From positions 1-64,000 of the forward strand of contig NZ_JAPZDS010000007.1 of NCBI RefSeq assembly GCF_029813115.1: a stretch of 64,000 nucleotides of DNA, written 5' to 3'. Shown piece after piece: positions 1-7,711 of the stretch (the stretch's first letter is position 1; each line of letters begins with the position of its first letter). The notes under the pieces were generated by a model. The model worked only from the letters and a program-made list of their open reading frames with translations. It was not told the origin of the DNA and ran no database searches. This stretch comes from Aureimonas sp. SK2 (GTDB lineage Bacteria > Pseudomonadota > Alphaproteobacteria > Rhizobiales > Rhizobiaceae). A program made the position numbers and the translations under genes.

Positions 1-1
1 G

Positions 2-730
2 TCAGAGGCGGTTCTTGAAGCGCCAGCTTTCGTTGCCGGTCTCGACGATGTCGCAGTGGTGGGTCAGGCGGTCGAGGAGCGCGGTGGTCATCTTGGCGTC
101 GCCGAAGACCGAAGGCCATTCGCCAAAGGCCAGGTTCGTGGTGACGATCACCGAGGTCTGCTCGTAGAGCCGACTGATGAGGTGGAACAGGAGCTGTCCG
201 CCGGACTGGGCGAACGGCAGGTAGCCGAGTTCGTCGAGAACGATGAAGTCCATGCGCGAGAGGTAGTCGGCCATGCGGCCCTGGCGTCCCGCCCGCGTCT
301 CGGCCTCGAGCTTGTTGACGAGGTCGACGACGTTGAAGAAGCGGCCTCGGGCGCCGCCCCGGATGCAGGCTCTTGCGATGGCGATCGCCAGATGGGTCTT
401 GCCGGTGCCCGTGCCCCCGATCAGGACGGCATTGCGCTGATGGGCGATGAAGTTGCCGGACGCCAGGTCGCGCACCAGCGTCTCGTTGATCGGCGTGCCC
501 TGGAACACGAACTCCTCGACGTCCCGGGCCAGCGGCAGCTTGGAGCTGGTGATCTGGTACTTGATCGATCGCGCCTGCTTCTCGGAGATCTCGGCCTGAA
601 GCAGATCGCCGACGACCCGGCTCGGCTCGTGCTGGCGCTTTACGGCCGTCGAGACGATCTCGTCGAAGGCTGCCTTCATGCCGTAGAGCTTCAGCTCGCC
701 CATGGCGCCGAGGATCTCGGAGCGTTCCAT
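2..730 (-). CDS. istB: IS21-family transposition helper ATPase IstB
   Basis: This is the AAA+ ATPase that works with IstA in IS21 transposition and target selection. A Walker A motif, GGTGTGKT, lies at about residues 106-113, and a Walker B segment ([10 protein letters not shown]) follows near residue 165. The length, about 242 residues, is normal for IstB, and the stop codon is just inside the window. The ATG at 730 overlaps the istA stop as TGATG, the usual translational coupling of IS21 genes; a GTG one codon upstream is an alternative start. The protein looks intact although its partner istA is broken, so it is probably a passive remnant or could act only with an IstA encoded elsewhere. 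Confidence 0.92.
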   Translation of the reverse strand: MERSEILGAMGELKLYGMKAAFDEIVSTAVKRQHEPSRVVGDLLQAEISEKQARSIKYQITSSKLPLARDVEEFVFQGTPINETLVRDLASGNFIAHQRNAVLIGGTGTGKTHLAIAIARACIRGGARGRFFNVVDLVNKLEAETRAGRQGRMADYLSRMDFIVLDELGYLPFAQSGGQLLFHLISRLYEQTSVIVTTNLAFGEWPSVFGDAKMTTALLDRLTHHCDIVETGNESWRFKNRL

Positions 731-1754
731 CACAGTGCTCTCCTGAGGTTGTCGTAGCGTGCGCAGTCGGCCACCGGCTCGTGGCGAAGCCGCAGCGCGT
801 CCGGGGTCATGATGGTGATCGGACGCACCGGCTCGCGGGCTCGCGCCAGGATGTTGAGAATGACGTCAGCGGAGTGGACACCCTCGCCGAGCGCCTCCAG
901 GCAGGCCGACTCCACCGCCGGCAGACCGTCGCTCAAGACCGCGGTCAGGATGTCGACCATCTGGCGACCGCCGTCGGGTGATGTGTCCAGCTTGCGGCGC
1001 ACGCGCTCCAAGCCGGAAGGCAGAACCCAATCCTTGAACGGCGCGCCGTTGCGCAAAGCGCCCGGCTTCCTCGCCAGCACGGGTACGTAATGCCAGGGAT
1101 CGTAGATTGTCTGCTCGCGTCCGAAGCCACGCGTGTGTTCACCCACGATCCGACCCTCCTGGCGGATCTCGATCCGATCGGCATAGGCGCGGATCTCCAC
1201 CGGACGTCCGACGGCACTGGCCGTGACCGAGTAGCGGTTGCTGTCGAAGCGCACGAGGCACGTCTTCGACACGGCGGCCTGCACTCCATGAAAGCCGTCG
1301 AAGCGACCGCGATAGGGCACAAGGCTCCCCCGCTCGGCTTCGAATGCCTCCCACACCGTCCGGTCTCGCAGTTCGGGATGACGGTGCGCCTTGGCAAAGG
1401 CGATCGTCCTGTCGAGCAGCCAGGCGTTCAGCTCCTCGTAGTTCTTCACCCGAAGACGGGGCGTGAAGAAGCGCTCGCGCACCAGCCCGACTTGGGTATC
1501 TCGACCTGACCCTTCTCCCAGCCCGACGCCGGTGTGCAGGCCACCGGATCGACGAGGTAGTGCCCGCACATCTGGAGGAAGCGCCGGTTGTAGGCGCGCT
1601 CGCGGCCGACGAAGATCGTCTTCACCGCCGTCTTCATATTGTCGTAGATGCCCCGCGTGCAGGCACCGCGGAAGAAGGCGAACGCCCGGTCGTGCGCGTC
1701 GAACACCATCTCCTGGCTCTCGCGCGGATAGGCCCGGACGAACAGCATCCGAGA
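730..1754 (-). pseudogene. istA: IS21-family transposase IstA, truncated and frameshifted
   Basis: The IstA sequence is split over two frames. The upstream part (about 1500-1748) reads MLFVRAYPRESQEM and later GWEKGQVE. The downstream part (730 to about 1500) resumes with VGLVRERFFTPRLRVKNYEE. The expected junction in IS21 transposases is GQVE-NQ-VGLVRERF, so a small insertion of two bases net (mod 3) near 1490-1502 shifts the frame. The amino-terminal helix-turn-helix and the first part of the DDE catalytic core are absent: the reading frame ends at 1754, where the IS1111 element starts. It therefore carries two independent lesions. The carboxy-terminal part keeps the beta-barrel-like region that precedes istB. 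Confidence 0.88.
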
Positions 1755-1761
1755 ATGATGG

Positions 1762-1774
1762 TGTGGAACGGCCC
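1762..1774 (+). repeat. Left subterminal inverted repeat of the IS1111-group element
   Basis: The 13 bases TGTGGAACGGCCC are repeated as an exact reverse complement at 3118-3130. The repeat lies about 8 bp right of the end of istA homology and 66 bp before the transposase start. Confidence 0.85.
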
Positions 1775-1840
1775 TTCGAAGCAGCTTCGAGGGCGCCTAT
1801 CGTGAGAGGGCAACCGGCACGATAGACAGGGAGACGTTCC

Positions 1841-2872
1841 ATGGAGAAGATCACGACGATCGGACTGGATCTGGCCAAGTCGGTCTTCCAGGTTCACGGC
1901 ATCTCAGAAGATGGCCGCATCATTGTCCGCCGCGCTCTACGGCGATCGCAGGTTCTGGACTTTTTCCGTAACCTCGAACCCTGTCTTGTCGGGATCGAGG
2001 CGTGTGCCAGCGCACACCACTGGGCGAATGAGATCGGTGCCTTCGGCCATACCGTCCGCATGATGCCGGCGGCCTATGTCAAAGCGTACGTGAAGCGCAA
2101 TAAAACCGATGCCGCGGACGCCGAGGCGATCTGCGAGGCGGTGATGCGGCCCACGATGCGCTTCGTGCCGATCAAGGCTCCGGACGAGCAGGCCGCGGGT
2201 ATGGTGCTCAAGACCCGCGAGCTCTTTGTGCGTCAGCGTACGCAGACGGCGAATGCGATGCGCGCCCATATGGCCGAGCTCGGCATCATTGCTGCGACCG
2301 GCATGACCAGTGTCACCAAGCTTATCGCCATCCTGCGCGACGAGAACGAAGCCCGCCTGCCATCTGCGGCTCGGGCCGCGCTTCTGGAGATGGCGGAGCA
2401 GGTCGAGAGATTGACGACCCGTATCGAGGCGCTCGACACGAAGATCGTGGCCGCGGTGAAGAGCGACGAGACCGCTCGACGGCTCACCAGCATTCCGGGC
2501 GTTGGACCGATCATCGCCGCGACGGTCCGAGCAACGGTCCAGGATCCGGGCGCTTTCCCGACAGGGCGCGATCTGGCGGCCTGGATCGGGATCACCCCGC
2601 GAGCTCATTCGAGCGGCGGCAAGGAACGGCTCGGTAGGATATCGAAGCAGGGCAACAAGCAGTTGCGCACCTTGCTGATCGTTGGAGCGACGTCGATCCT
2701 GAAGCAGGCCCGCCGAGGGGTGAAGTTGCCGGCTTGGGTCATCTCGCTACTGGCTCGCCGGCCCTACAAGGTCGCGGCCGTGGCGCTGGCCAACAAGATG
2801 GCGCGCACGATCTGGGCGTTGCTCGTGAAGGGCGGCGTCTACCAGGCGTCGCCGATCATGGCACGCCTGTAG
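1841..2872 (+). CDS. IS110-family (IS1111 group) DEDD transposase
   Basis: This 343-residue recombinase has the amino-terminal RuvC-like DEDD domain of the IS110 family: LDLAKS with D10, GIEACAS with E53, and KTDAADAE with D90 and D93. The carboxy-terminal Transposase_20 domain contains SIPGVGPIIAAT, the AWIGITPR segment and GRISKQGNKQLRTLLIVGA, which is characteristic of the IS1111 group. The length is normal and there is no frameshift. The start follows a GGGAGA ribosome-binding site. Members of this family cut and rejoin DNA under guidance of a structured bridge RNA encoded in the non-coding end of the element. Both termini also appear present, so this copy may be active. Confidence 0.95.
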   Translation: MEKITTIGLDLAKSVFQVHGISEDGRIIVRRALRRSQVLDFFRNLEPCLVGIEACASAHHWANEIGAFGHTVRMMPAAYVKAYVKRNKTDAADAEAICEAVMRPTMRFVPIKAPDEQAAGMVLKTRELFVRQRTQTANAMRAHMAELGIIAATGMTSVTKLIAILRDENEARLPSAARAALLEMAEQVERLTTRIEALDTKIVAAVKSDETARRLTSIPGVGPIIAATVRATVQDPGAFPTGRDLAAWIGITPRAHSSGGKERLGRISKQGNKQLRTLLIVGATSILKQARRGVKLPAWVISLLARRPYKVAAVALANKMARTIWALLVKGGVYQASPIMARL

Positions 2873-3117
2873 GGATGGAGGATTCCGGCATCATGATGCC
2901 GGGATGACAGCAAGGTGCCAATGCGTGATGAACCCGAGGGACGATACCTCGACGCCGACCAGACCGTCTGACGCAATGCGCCAGCGAGCGCGTGAGAATG
3001 ATAAGGCGATCGGCATCGCGGATCTCATCGTGGCCAGCGGTCTAGCACCGCGCCAACAGGCCGGACATATGACTGCACCGTCCGACGGCGAATGACGCAG
3101 CAACTACCTTGCCAACC
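2873..3117 (+). ncRNA. Candidate bridge RNA region of the IS1111-group element
   Basis: There are 245 bases between the transposase stop and the right inverted repeat, and I find no convincing gene in them. IS1111-group elements encode their bridge (seek) RNA in this 3' non-coding end, whereas IS110-group elements encode it on the 5' side. The segment starts with a short hairpin just after the stop (GGCATCATGATGCC, around 2888-2901). Assigning an RNA here rests on family knowledge and position. I did not fold it or identify the target- and donor-binding loops. Confidence 0.45.
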
Positions 3118-3130
3118 GGGCCGTTCCACA
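3118..3130 (-). repeat. Right subterminal inverted repeat of the IS1111-group element
   Basis: GGGCCGTTCCACA is the exact reverse complement of the left repeat at 1762-1774. The element probably ends about 3 bp further right, where sequence belonging to the next IS110 element begins. Confidence 0.85.
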
Positions 3131-3133
3131 TAT

Positions 3134-4433
3134 GCGTCAGACCCAAACTTGCACGCCGAATGACAAATCGCAGGTGGCACCTCTCGCCGAGGATGAAGCG
3201 GTTCCCCAAGCTGGTCATCCCGCAACGATCGGTGTTGCCGATAAGGGAAGGAGAACAAAGATGCCCTCCTATGCAGCTTTGGATGTGTCGCAGGAGACGA
3301 CGGCGATCTGCGTCGTCGACGAGGCCGGTCGGATCCTGGCCGAGAAGAAGGTCGCAACCTGTCCGGACGCGATCACCAGCTATCTGACGCAAAAGGCGCC
3401 CGCCCTCGTCCGGGTCGGGCTGGAGACGGGCCCGTTGGCGGTGTGGCTCTGGAACGAGCTCGCTGCACGCCGTCTTCCGGTCCTGTGCATCGATGCCCGA
3501 CATGCCAACGCGGCTCTGACGATGAGACCCGTGAAGACGGACCGCAACGACGCGGCTGGCCTGGCGCAGATCATGCGGACCGGCTGGTTCAAGGAAGTGC
3601 GCATCAAGAGCCGCGACAGCTACCAGGTTCGCTCCCTTCTGGTGGCTCGCGAGATGCTGGTGCGGATCCGCGTCAAGATCGAGAACGAGATCCGAGGCCT
3701 CCTGCGCACCTTCGGCGTTCTGTTCGGCAAGCGTGTCGGAGGGTTCATCGGCCGAGCCGACGAGATCATCGCCGGCGAACTCGATGCGTCCCCGGAGATG
3801 CGTCTCATTGCCGAGACACTGATGAAGGCGAGAGCCTCGATGCTTGATCAGATCAAGGTTCTGGACCGCCGCCTCATGGCGGTCGCAAAAACAAACCCCA
3901 CGGAGCGCCTGTTCATGACCATGCCGGGCGTCGGCGTCATCACCGCCCTTTCCGTCGCCTCGTCCTTCGACGACGCATCGCGCTTCCAACGATCCTCGAG
4001 TGCTGGCGCCTATCTCGGCCTCACACCGCGACGATACGAGTCCGGCGAGACGAGCCGCAACGGGCGCATCTCCAAACAGGGGAGCCTGATGACCAGGAAG
4101 CACCTTTACGAGGCGGCCACGACGCTCCTGACGCGCAACCTGCGCTTCTCCACGCTCAAGGCGTGGGGCCTGAAGCTGGCAAAGGCGTCCGGGTTCAAGA
4201 AGGCAAGGATCACCGCGGCCCGCAAGATGGCCGTGATCCTGCACGCCATGTGGAAGACCAACACTCCATTCCGCTGGAGTCAGGAGGCAGCGGCCTAACC
4301 GTCGCCGTGCCGCTCCACTGACGACAACGGATGCGTCCCCGCCGGGACGTATGGCGCGGATCAGGCCGTCCCTGAAAATGCGGTGCCATCGGCAACCGCG
4401 AGGACCACTTCGGTCGATCCAACCATCTGACGC
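3134..4433 (+). mobile_element. Second IS110-family insertion sequence (IS110 group), boundaries tentative
   Basis: An intact IS110-group transposase (3261-4298) has only about 127 bp of leader before the right end of the IS1111 element. An octamer GCGTCAGA at 3134-3141 is matched by its reverse complement at 4426-4433 and could mark the two ends. IS110-group elements often lack clear repeats, and the same octamer also occurs once near 2967, so these limits are provisional. IS110-group members usually carry a longer 5' non-coding end that encodes the bridge RNA. The left end here may therefore have been shortened when the neighbouring element arrived. Confidence 0.6.
3261..4298 (+). CDS. IS110-family DEDD transposase
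   Basis: The protein has 345 residues counted from the ATG at 3261, which is preceded by a good GGAAGGAGAA ribosome-binding site; a longer upstream reading is not needed. The DEDD residues are visible at D8 (LDVSQE), E55 (GLETGP), and D94 and D97 (KTDRNDAAG). The carboxy-terminal domain has MPGVGVITALSV, AYLGLTPRRYESGE and GRISKQG followed by LYEAATTLL, and it ends in the ARKMAVILHAMW block typical of the IS110 group, unlike the IS1111-group neighbour at 1841-2872. The gene is intact, but the shortened 5' end makes mobility doubtful. Confidence 0.93.
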   Translation: MPSYAALDVSQETTAICVVDEAGRILAEKKVATCPDAITSYLTQKAPALVRVGLETGPLAVWLWNELAARRLPVLCIDARHANAALTMRPVKTDRNDAAGLAQIMRTGWFKEVRIKSRDSYQVRSLLVAREMLVRIRVKIENEIRGLLRTFGVLFGKRVGGFIGRADEIIAGELDASPEMRLIAETLMKARASMLDQIKVLDRRLMAVAKTNPTERLFMTMPGVGVITALSVASSFDDASRFQRSSSAGAYLGLTPRRYESGETSRNGRISKQGSLMTRKHLYEAATTLLTRNLRFSTLKAWGLKLAKASGFKKARITAARKMAVILHAMWKTNTPFRWSQEAAA

Positions 4434-4633
4434 CAACATGCGGCGATCCATCGAGGCCGACCGCGGAGAGAACCATGAACCCGGCGTGTGCGCAGACCTC
4501 AGTCAGCCAGCTTGACGAATGCGATCAGAGAACTTTTCAGGGGGAAAACCAGGTTTCGAAACGCCTTAGATGATCGCTACGATTGTACGGATCGGCTTCA
4601 CAGCGAGTCTTCCTCGCGATCGAGCGGTTTCGA
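4299..4633. other. Non-coding stretch at the right border of the IS cluster
   Basis: The first half should hold the right end of the second IS110 element, including the octamer TCTGACGC at 4426-4433. From about 4440 to 4633 I see no convincing gene, RNA or repeat. The few open frames here have no ribosome-binding site and no recognisable motif. Confidence 0.4.
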
Positions 4634-5068
4634 TTACGCGAGCTGGCGCAGGGTGTAGCGCGTGACGGGGACGTGTATGCCTGCGGCTTCGGCGCGTGCG
4701 ATCGCGGCCTCGACATCGGCGACAAGTTGGGCCTTGGCGGCGACCTAGTCTATGAGCTTTTTCGAGGCGGCGAGGGGGAGCCGGATGTAGCCAGTCCTCC
4801 ACCGCGTGGCGACGCGCTTATCGGCTAAGCCGAACAGCATATGAATTTCGTTGTCCGTGTCGGTCGGGAACAGCTGCTCGACGAGCGGCGCAGCGGCGGG
4901 TGTCGTGTGATCGAGCGGCGGCATGTCCGGCTCGTCGCTGGTCGTCGAGCGAGGAAGGTTCCTGAGGCTCAGGCGCGGGCGGGGATCGTCTGGCATGCGG
5001 CTGGCCTCCATCGCCAAGGGTCCGATAACCTGCGACTGACGCCCTACCCTCCGCAACCCGCTTTTCAA
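4634..5068 (-). pseudogene. Unrecognised ORF interrupted by an in-frame TAG
   Basis: Read leftward, an open frame from 5068 ends at a TAG (4745-4747) directly after LPLAASKKLID. The same frame continues without shift for 36 more sense codons, reading VAAKAQLVADVEAAIARAEA and ending TRYTLRQLA before a TAA at 4634. Both parts look like coding sequence, with an amphipathic alanine-rich helix after the stop. The simplest reading is a nonsense mutation in a gene of about 120-145 codons; a sequencing error is possible. The start is uncertain, since several ATGs exist upstream of MPPLDHTT. I do not recognise the family. It sits next to the IS cluster, where decayed genes are expected. Confidence 0.45.
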
Positions 5069-5383
5069 ATGAAATTGAAAAATCCATTATGAATTTCGGT
5101 CCGTCAAGCTTGCCGGACGGGTACATCCAGGTGGTACACACGACATCGATAGCGGACTGCGAGATCCCAGCATTTGCAGGGCTTCCAGGGGCGTGCGGGT
5201 GGAGCCCCATCCTCTCCGCCACGACCCCGCACAACCGCCCAATCCCCTCCGCTGCAGGATTTGAAGCGCTTCCTGCAAGACATTCCGAGCGACACGGCGT
5301 ACGCGTCGGCGAAGAACGACGCCGCCGGCGTGCCGCAGGCCTTTCGGTCGCGACGGATCCTTCCCTTCCCGATCCCGGGCCTT
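5069..5383. other. Stretch without a recognisable gene
   Basis: About 315 bases separate the broken ORF from the GNAT gene. The only structure I see is an inverted repeat TGCAGGA / TCCTGCA at 5253-5259 and 5271-5277. No T-run follows it, so it is not a clear terminator. The open frames are short, arginine-rich and lack ribosome-binding sites. Confidence 0.4.
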
Positions 5384-6361
5384 TCAGCGCGGATCGATGT
5401 CGCGGCGGGACGCCAGGACCATTTCGGTGCGGTCCGCGATTGGCGCGAAGCGGCGGTGGCACAGCGCAAGCATGGCGGGTCGCCCCGTATGGGTCTGGAA
5501 ATAGGCCGGCGAGGCATGCCCGAAGACTTCGGCCTGGCGTCGGTAGCAGTGATGGAAAGCGCCGATGCCCAGACCGGAGCGCCAGAGCGAGGGTTCCAGG
5601 AAGAACTCGGCATACTCCACCGCGGGCATGCGGCCGCGCACGAACTTGCGTGGGGCGGGCAGCGCCACGACCCAGCCGACGACTGCCCCTTCACGGCGGA
5701 GCAGGATGCTCGTCTCGGGCACCAGGCGGCCCGAATAGGCGAGCGGTCCGCGCATGCTGCCGATGGCCGGGTCGGCGAGAAGGTTTGCGATCGCGCGCCT
5801 GTCCGCCGCGTCGGGTTCGACGGGCGAGAACTGGAAGCCGCTTGGCGGCGACAGGCGGTCGCGGACCGCCGGCCAGCGGCCGACGATGTCGGCCATCACG
5901 CCGGCCCGCCCCAGGACCCGCAGGATCAGCGGCTCCGGCGCCGACCAACCCGCGCGCTGGAGGATCGTCCCGAGTGCGCCATGGCCCGTAGCGTCGGACA
6001 TAAAGGAGAAGACCAAGCGGCGCGCGCCCCGCCGAGCGGCCTCGCGCTGCCATGCGTCCAGGAGGGAAAGCCCGTGACCACGGCGCCGATGGGTCTCCGC
6101 CACGCACAAGGATAGGAGGCGGGCGTTGCCGTGCTCGTCGCATTCGCCGAGGGCCAGCCCGATCGGCAGTGTCCCATCCGTAATGCCCACCGCGATCCGG
6201 TACGGCCCGGCCGAGGCGAGCTCCTTGCGCAGCCGTCGGAGGGTCAGCGCACCAAACTCACCCGCGTCGTCGTCGAGCGGGATCGCAGGCAGGCGTCCGA
6301 AATTGACCGCGAAGTCCGGGGTGAGTCGATGGTCGATCGTCGCGCTCCTGCTATGCTGCAA
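5384..6361 (-). CDS. GNAT-family N-acetyltransferase with a tandem GNAT fold
   Basis: The amino-terminal half is a GNAT domain. A beta strand, ALGECDEHGNARLLSLCVAE, leads into the acetyl-CoA loop RRRGHGLSLLDAW, followed by a strand typical of the fold. The carboxy-terminal half (from FQFSPVEPDA) repeats the pattern with VEYAEFFLEPSLWRSGLGIG but lacks a clean acetyl-CoA loop, so it may be a degenerate second domain. The frame stays open upstream, but that sequence is arginine/proline-rich and unlike a protein start. I place the start at the TTG at 6361 behind a GGAGG; a GTC-rich region down to 6307 is also possible. About 325 residues. The substrate is unknown. The gene stands alone, with long non-coding flanks. 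Confidence 0.65.
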   Translation of the reverse strand: MQHSRSATIDHRLTPDFAVNFGRLPAIPLDDDAGEFGALTLRRLRKELASAGPYRIAVGITDGTLPIGLALGECDEHGNARLLSLCVAETHRRRGHGLSLLDAWQREAARRGARRLVFSFMSDATGHGALGTILQRAGWSAPEPLILRVLGRAGVMADIVGRWPAVRDRLSPPSGFQFSPVEPDAADRRAIANLLADPAIGSMRGPLAYSGRLVPETSILLRREGAVVGWVVALPAPRKFVRGRMPAVEYAEFFLEPSLWRSGLGIGAFHHCYRRQAEVFGHASPAYFQTHTGRPAMLALCHRRFAPIADRTEMVLASRRDIDPR

Positions 6362-7108
6362 AACTTGAACCGACCTCCGTCTGCGCGGAGGCGGCGTCCG
6401 GTCGCCAGTGGCCCGGCGGAGGTTTCCGAACGGCAGTCGGCCGACCTGGGACAAGGACGGGCGCCCCATCGCGCGGTTCGGGCCGGCGCAGAGACGGCCT
6501 GTTCCGCCGAGTTCGATCCGCTTGCGTACGGGACCCGAGTTCCGGCCGGGTATCGAGCCGCCGGACCCTCGGTCGAGCGCCTTCGCGTCTCCTGATCGCT
6601 TCTTCCCAATCGGGCTACCCGATGCCTCTCGGACCTCTGCATGACTTGACACAAACGAAATTGCAGCTGGGCGCGCCGTCATCAACGTGGCTTCGCCAAC
6701 TCTCCAGCCGATGGGACGAAATCCGCGAATTGTGGGACGAAATCGCCGGAAGCCTTGTCGGCGGCAGGCACGACCTTCCCCGACACCGCGCAGGGACTTG
6801 CCGGCCTCCCCTCAAGCCGTCGATCTGAAAGGCGGAGCCCATGGGACGTGAGAGCGGCATCGTGGGACGCAATGACGAAGAGGCCGCCTTGCCGTCACTC
6901 GCTGCGGCCGGCGAGAGGAACTAGACAGGAAGGCGGGCGGGGCCATCGGAGGCGCTGCCTCTCACCGCCCGCGGCGCGAGGCGGGGGTCCGTCACACGAG
7001 GACGAGGGTTCTGGAGCATGGTACGGTCGGCACCCATCGCCACGCGGCCGGCGGCATGACCGCGTTCGGCCTCGACCGGAAAGGGCGGGTTGCGGGCGGG
7101 ACCCTCGC
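6362..7108. other. Long intergenic region between the GNAT gene and the CheW-like/AraC cluster
   Basis: These 750 bases contain no gene I can support. Visible features are a TTGACA hexamer at about 6647-6652 without a clear matching -10 box, the 12-bp direct repeat at 6712-6744 (listed separately), and a short frame at 7056-7112 (18 codons, starting MTAFGLDRKG). The stop of that frame overlaps the GTG start of the next gene as GTGA, so it might be a coupling leader. Confidence 0.4.
6712..6744 (+). promoter_or_regulatory. 12-bp direct repeat with 21-bp spacing, candidate operator
   Basis: TGGGACGAAATC occurs at 6712-6723 and again at 6733-6744, exactly 21 bp apart, which is two helical turns on one face of the DNA. 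AraC-family proteins typically bind such direct repeats, and three AraC-family genes lie between 7708 and 10780. The link to those regulators is inference. The repeat lies about 365 bp upstream of the CheW-like gene. Confidence 0.45.
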
Positions 7109-7522
7109 GTGAGCCCCTATGTCCAGGTCCGTGCCGGCGCCCAATGGTTCCTCCTGCCGTCGAGCTGCGTCGGCGAAATCGGCGTGGCTTTGCCGCGGGC
7201 AGCGGGGCGCCGTGTCCTCGACGCCCGCCGCCTCGATCCCGCGCAGGACGATCGAAGACGGGAGAGGCCGGTTGCGCTGGAATGGCGGCGCCCTTCCCTT
7301 GTGGTGCTCGTCGATGGGGTGGAAGGCTTGGTGAGCCCCGATCCGCGCGACATCATGTGTCTTCCTCAGGCGCAGACGGGGCTTGGCTCGTTCTTCGACG
7401 CGGCATGGTACGATCGGACGAACGGTCGATTCCTCCTGCGTGTGCGAGCGGACGCGGCATCCGCGCATCCGGGCCGGCGCGTTGTCGATCTGATCAGGCG
7501 GCTCCGACCGGAAAGGACCTAA
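7109..7522 (+). CDS. CheW-like protein, probable
   Basis: The 137-residue product starts at a GTG. It has the general pattern of a CheW fold: an opening strand YVQVRAGAQWFLLPSSCVGE resembling the start of CheW domains, and a later SLVVLVDGVEGLV strand like the VDxVxG region that contacts CheA and receptors. The overall length fits a single CheW-like domain, but the similarity is by eye and weak. No cheA, receptor or other che gene is nearby. The reverse strand also has a long open frame here; I prefer the forward one because of its strand pattern and its tight spacing to the following genes. The function could instead be a regulatory scaffold. Confidence 0.5.
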   Translation: MSPYVQVRAGAQWFLLPSSCVGEIGVALPRAAGRRVLDARRLDPAQDDRRRERPVALEWRRPSLVVLVDGVEGLVSPDPRDIMCLPQAQTGLGSFFDAAWYDRTNGRFLLRVRADAASAHPGRRVVDLIRRLRPERT

Positions 7523-7528
7523 GGCGAC

Positions 7529-7711
7529 ATGACGACGGCGGCGCCCACGCGCCAAGCTTGCCGGATTCGGGGGATGATCGAGAGCGATAAGGCCCAGCGG
7601 CGTGATCGCCGAATCACGGCCGGCGGCTGCGGACCGGTGGCTGGTCGAACGGCCCCGCTCCTAAACGAAGGTTCTCCTCTCCGGCTTCAGCCGTCTGGCC
7701 TCGCTCGATGA
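7529..7711 (+). CDS. Small ORF coupled to the AraC-family gene, doubtful
   Basis: This 60-codon frame begins 6 bp after the preceding stop, behind AAGGCGAC. Its TGA overlaps the ATG of the following AraC-family gene as ATGA, a classic translational-coupling overlap. The predicted product (MTTAAPTRQACRIRGMIESD at its start) has no recognisable domain and a composition close to random GC-rich DNA. The positional signals are better than the protein itself. It may serve only to carry ribosomes to the AraC start, which has no good ribosome-binding site of its own. Confidence 0.3.
   Translation: MTTAAPTRQACRIRGMIESDKAQRRDRRITAGGCGPVAGRTAPLLNEGSPLRLQPSGLAR

Larger units (their letters stand above)
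1..1754 (-). mobile_element. IS21-family insertion sequence remnant
   Basis: IstB and most of IstA are recognisable in the order and orientation of IS21 elements (istA then istB, with overlapping stop and start). The element runs off the left edge of the window, so its istB-side terminal repeat is not visible. On the other side it is cut within istA at about 1754, where an IS1111-group element begins. No istA amino-terminal region follows the IS110 elements to the right, so the missing part was deleted and not merely displaced. The copy cannot be autonomous. Confidence 0.85.
1755..3133 (+). mobile_element. IS1111-group (IS110 family) insertion sequence
   Basis: A DEDD transposase gene at 1841-2872 is bracketed by a perfect 13-bp inverted repeat (1762-1774 and 3118-3130). 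IS1111-group elements carry subterminal repeats a few bases inside the true ends. The left repeat starts about 7 bp from the point where istA homology stops, which suggests ends near 1755 and 3133 and a length of about 1.38 kb, normal for the group. The long non-coding part lies 3' of the transposase, also typical of IS1111-group elements. The exact ends are inferred. Confidence 0.8.

Noticed and set aside
2967-2974. Third copy of the octamer TCTGACGC as an IS end
   Set aside because: It lies inside the IS1111 non-coding region at no boundary. An octamer can recur by chance, which also lowers confidence in the 3134/4433 ends.
5253-5277. Inverted repeat TGCAGGA / TCCTGCA
   Set aside because: Short, with no T-run and no gene whose end or promoter it clearly serves. 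It may be chance.
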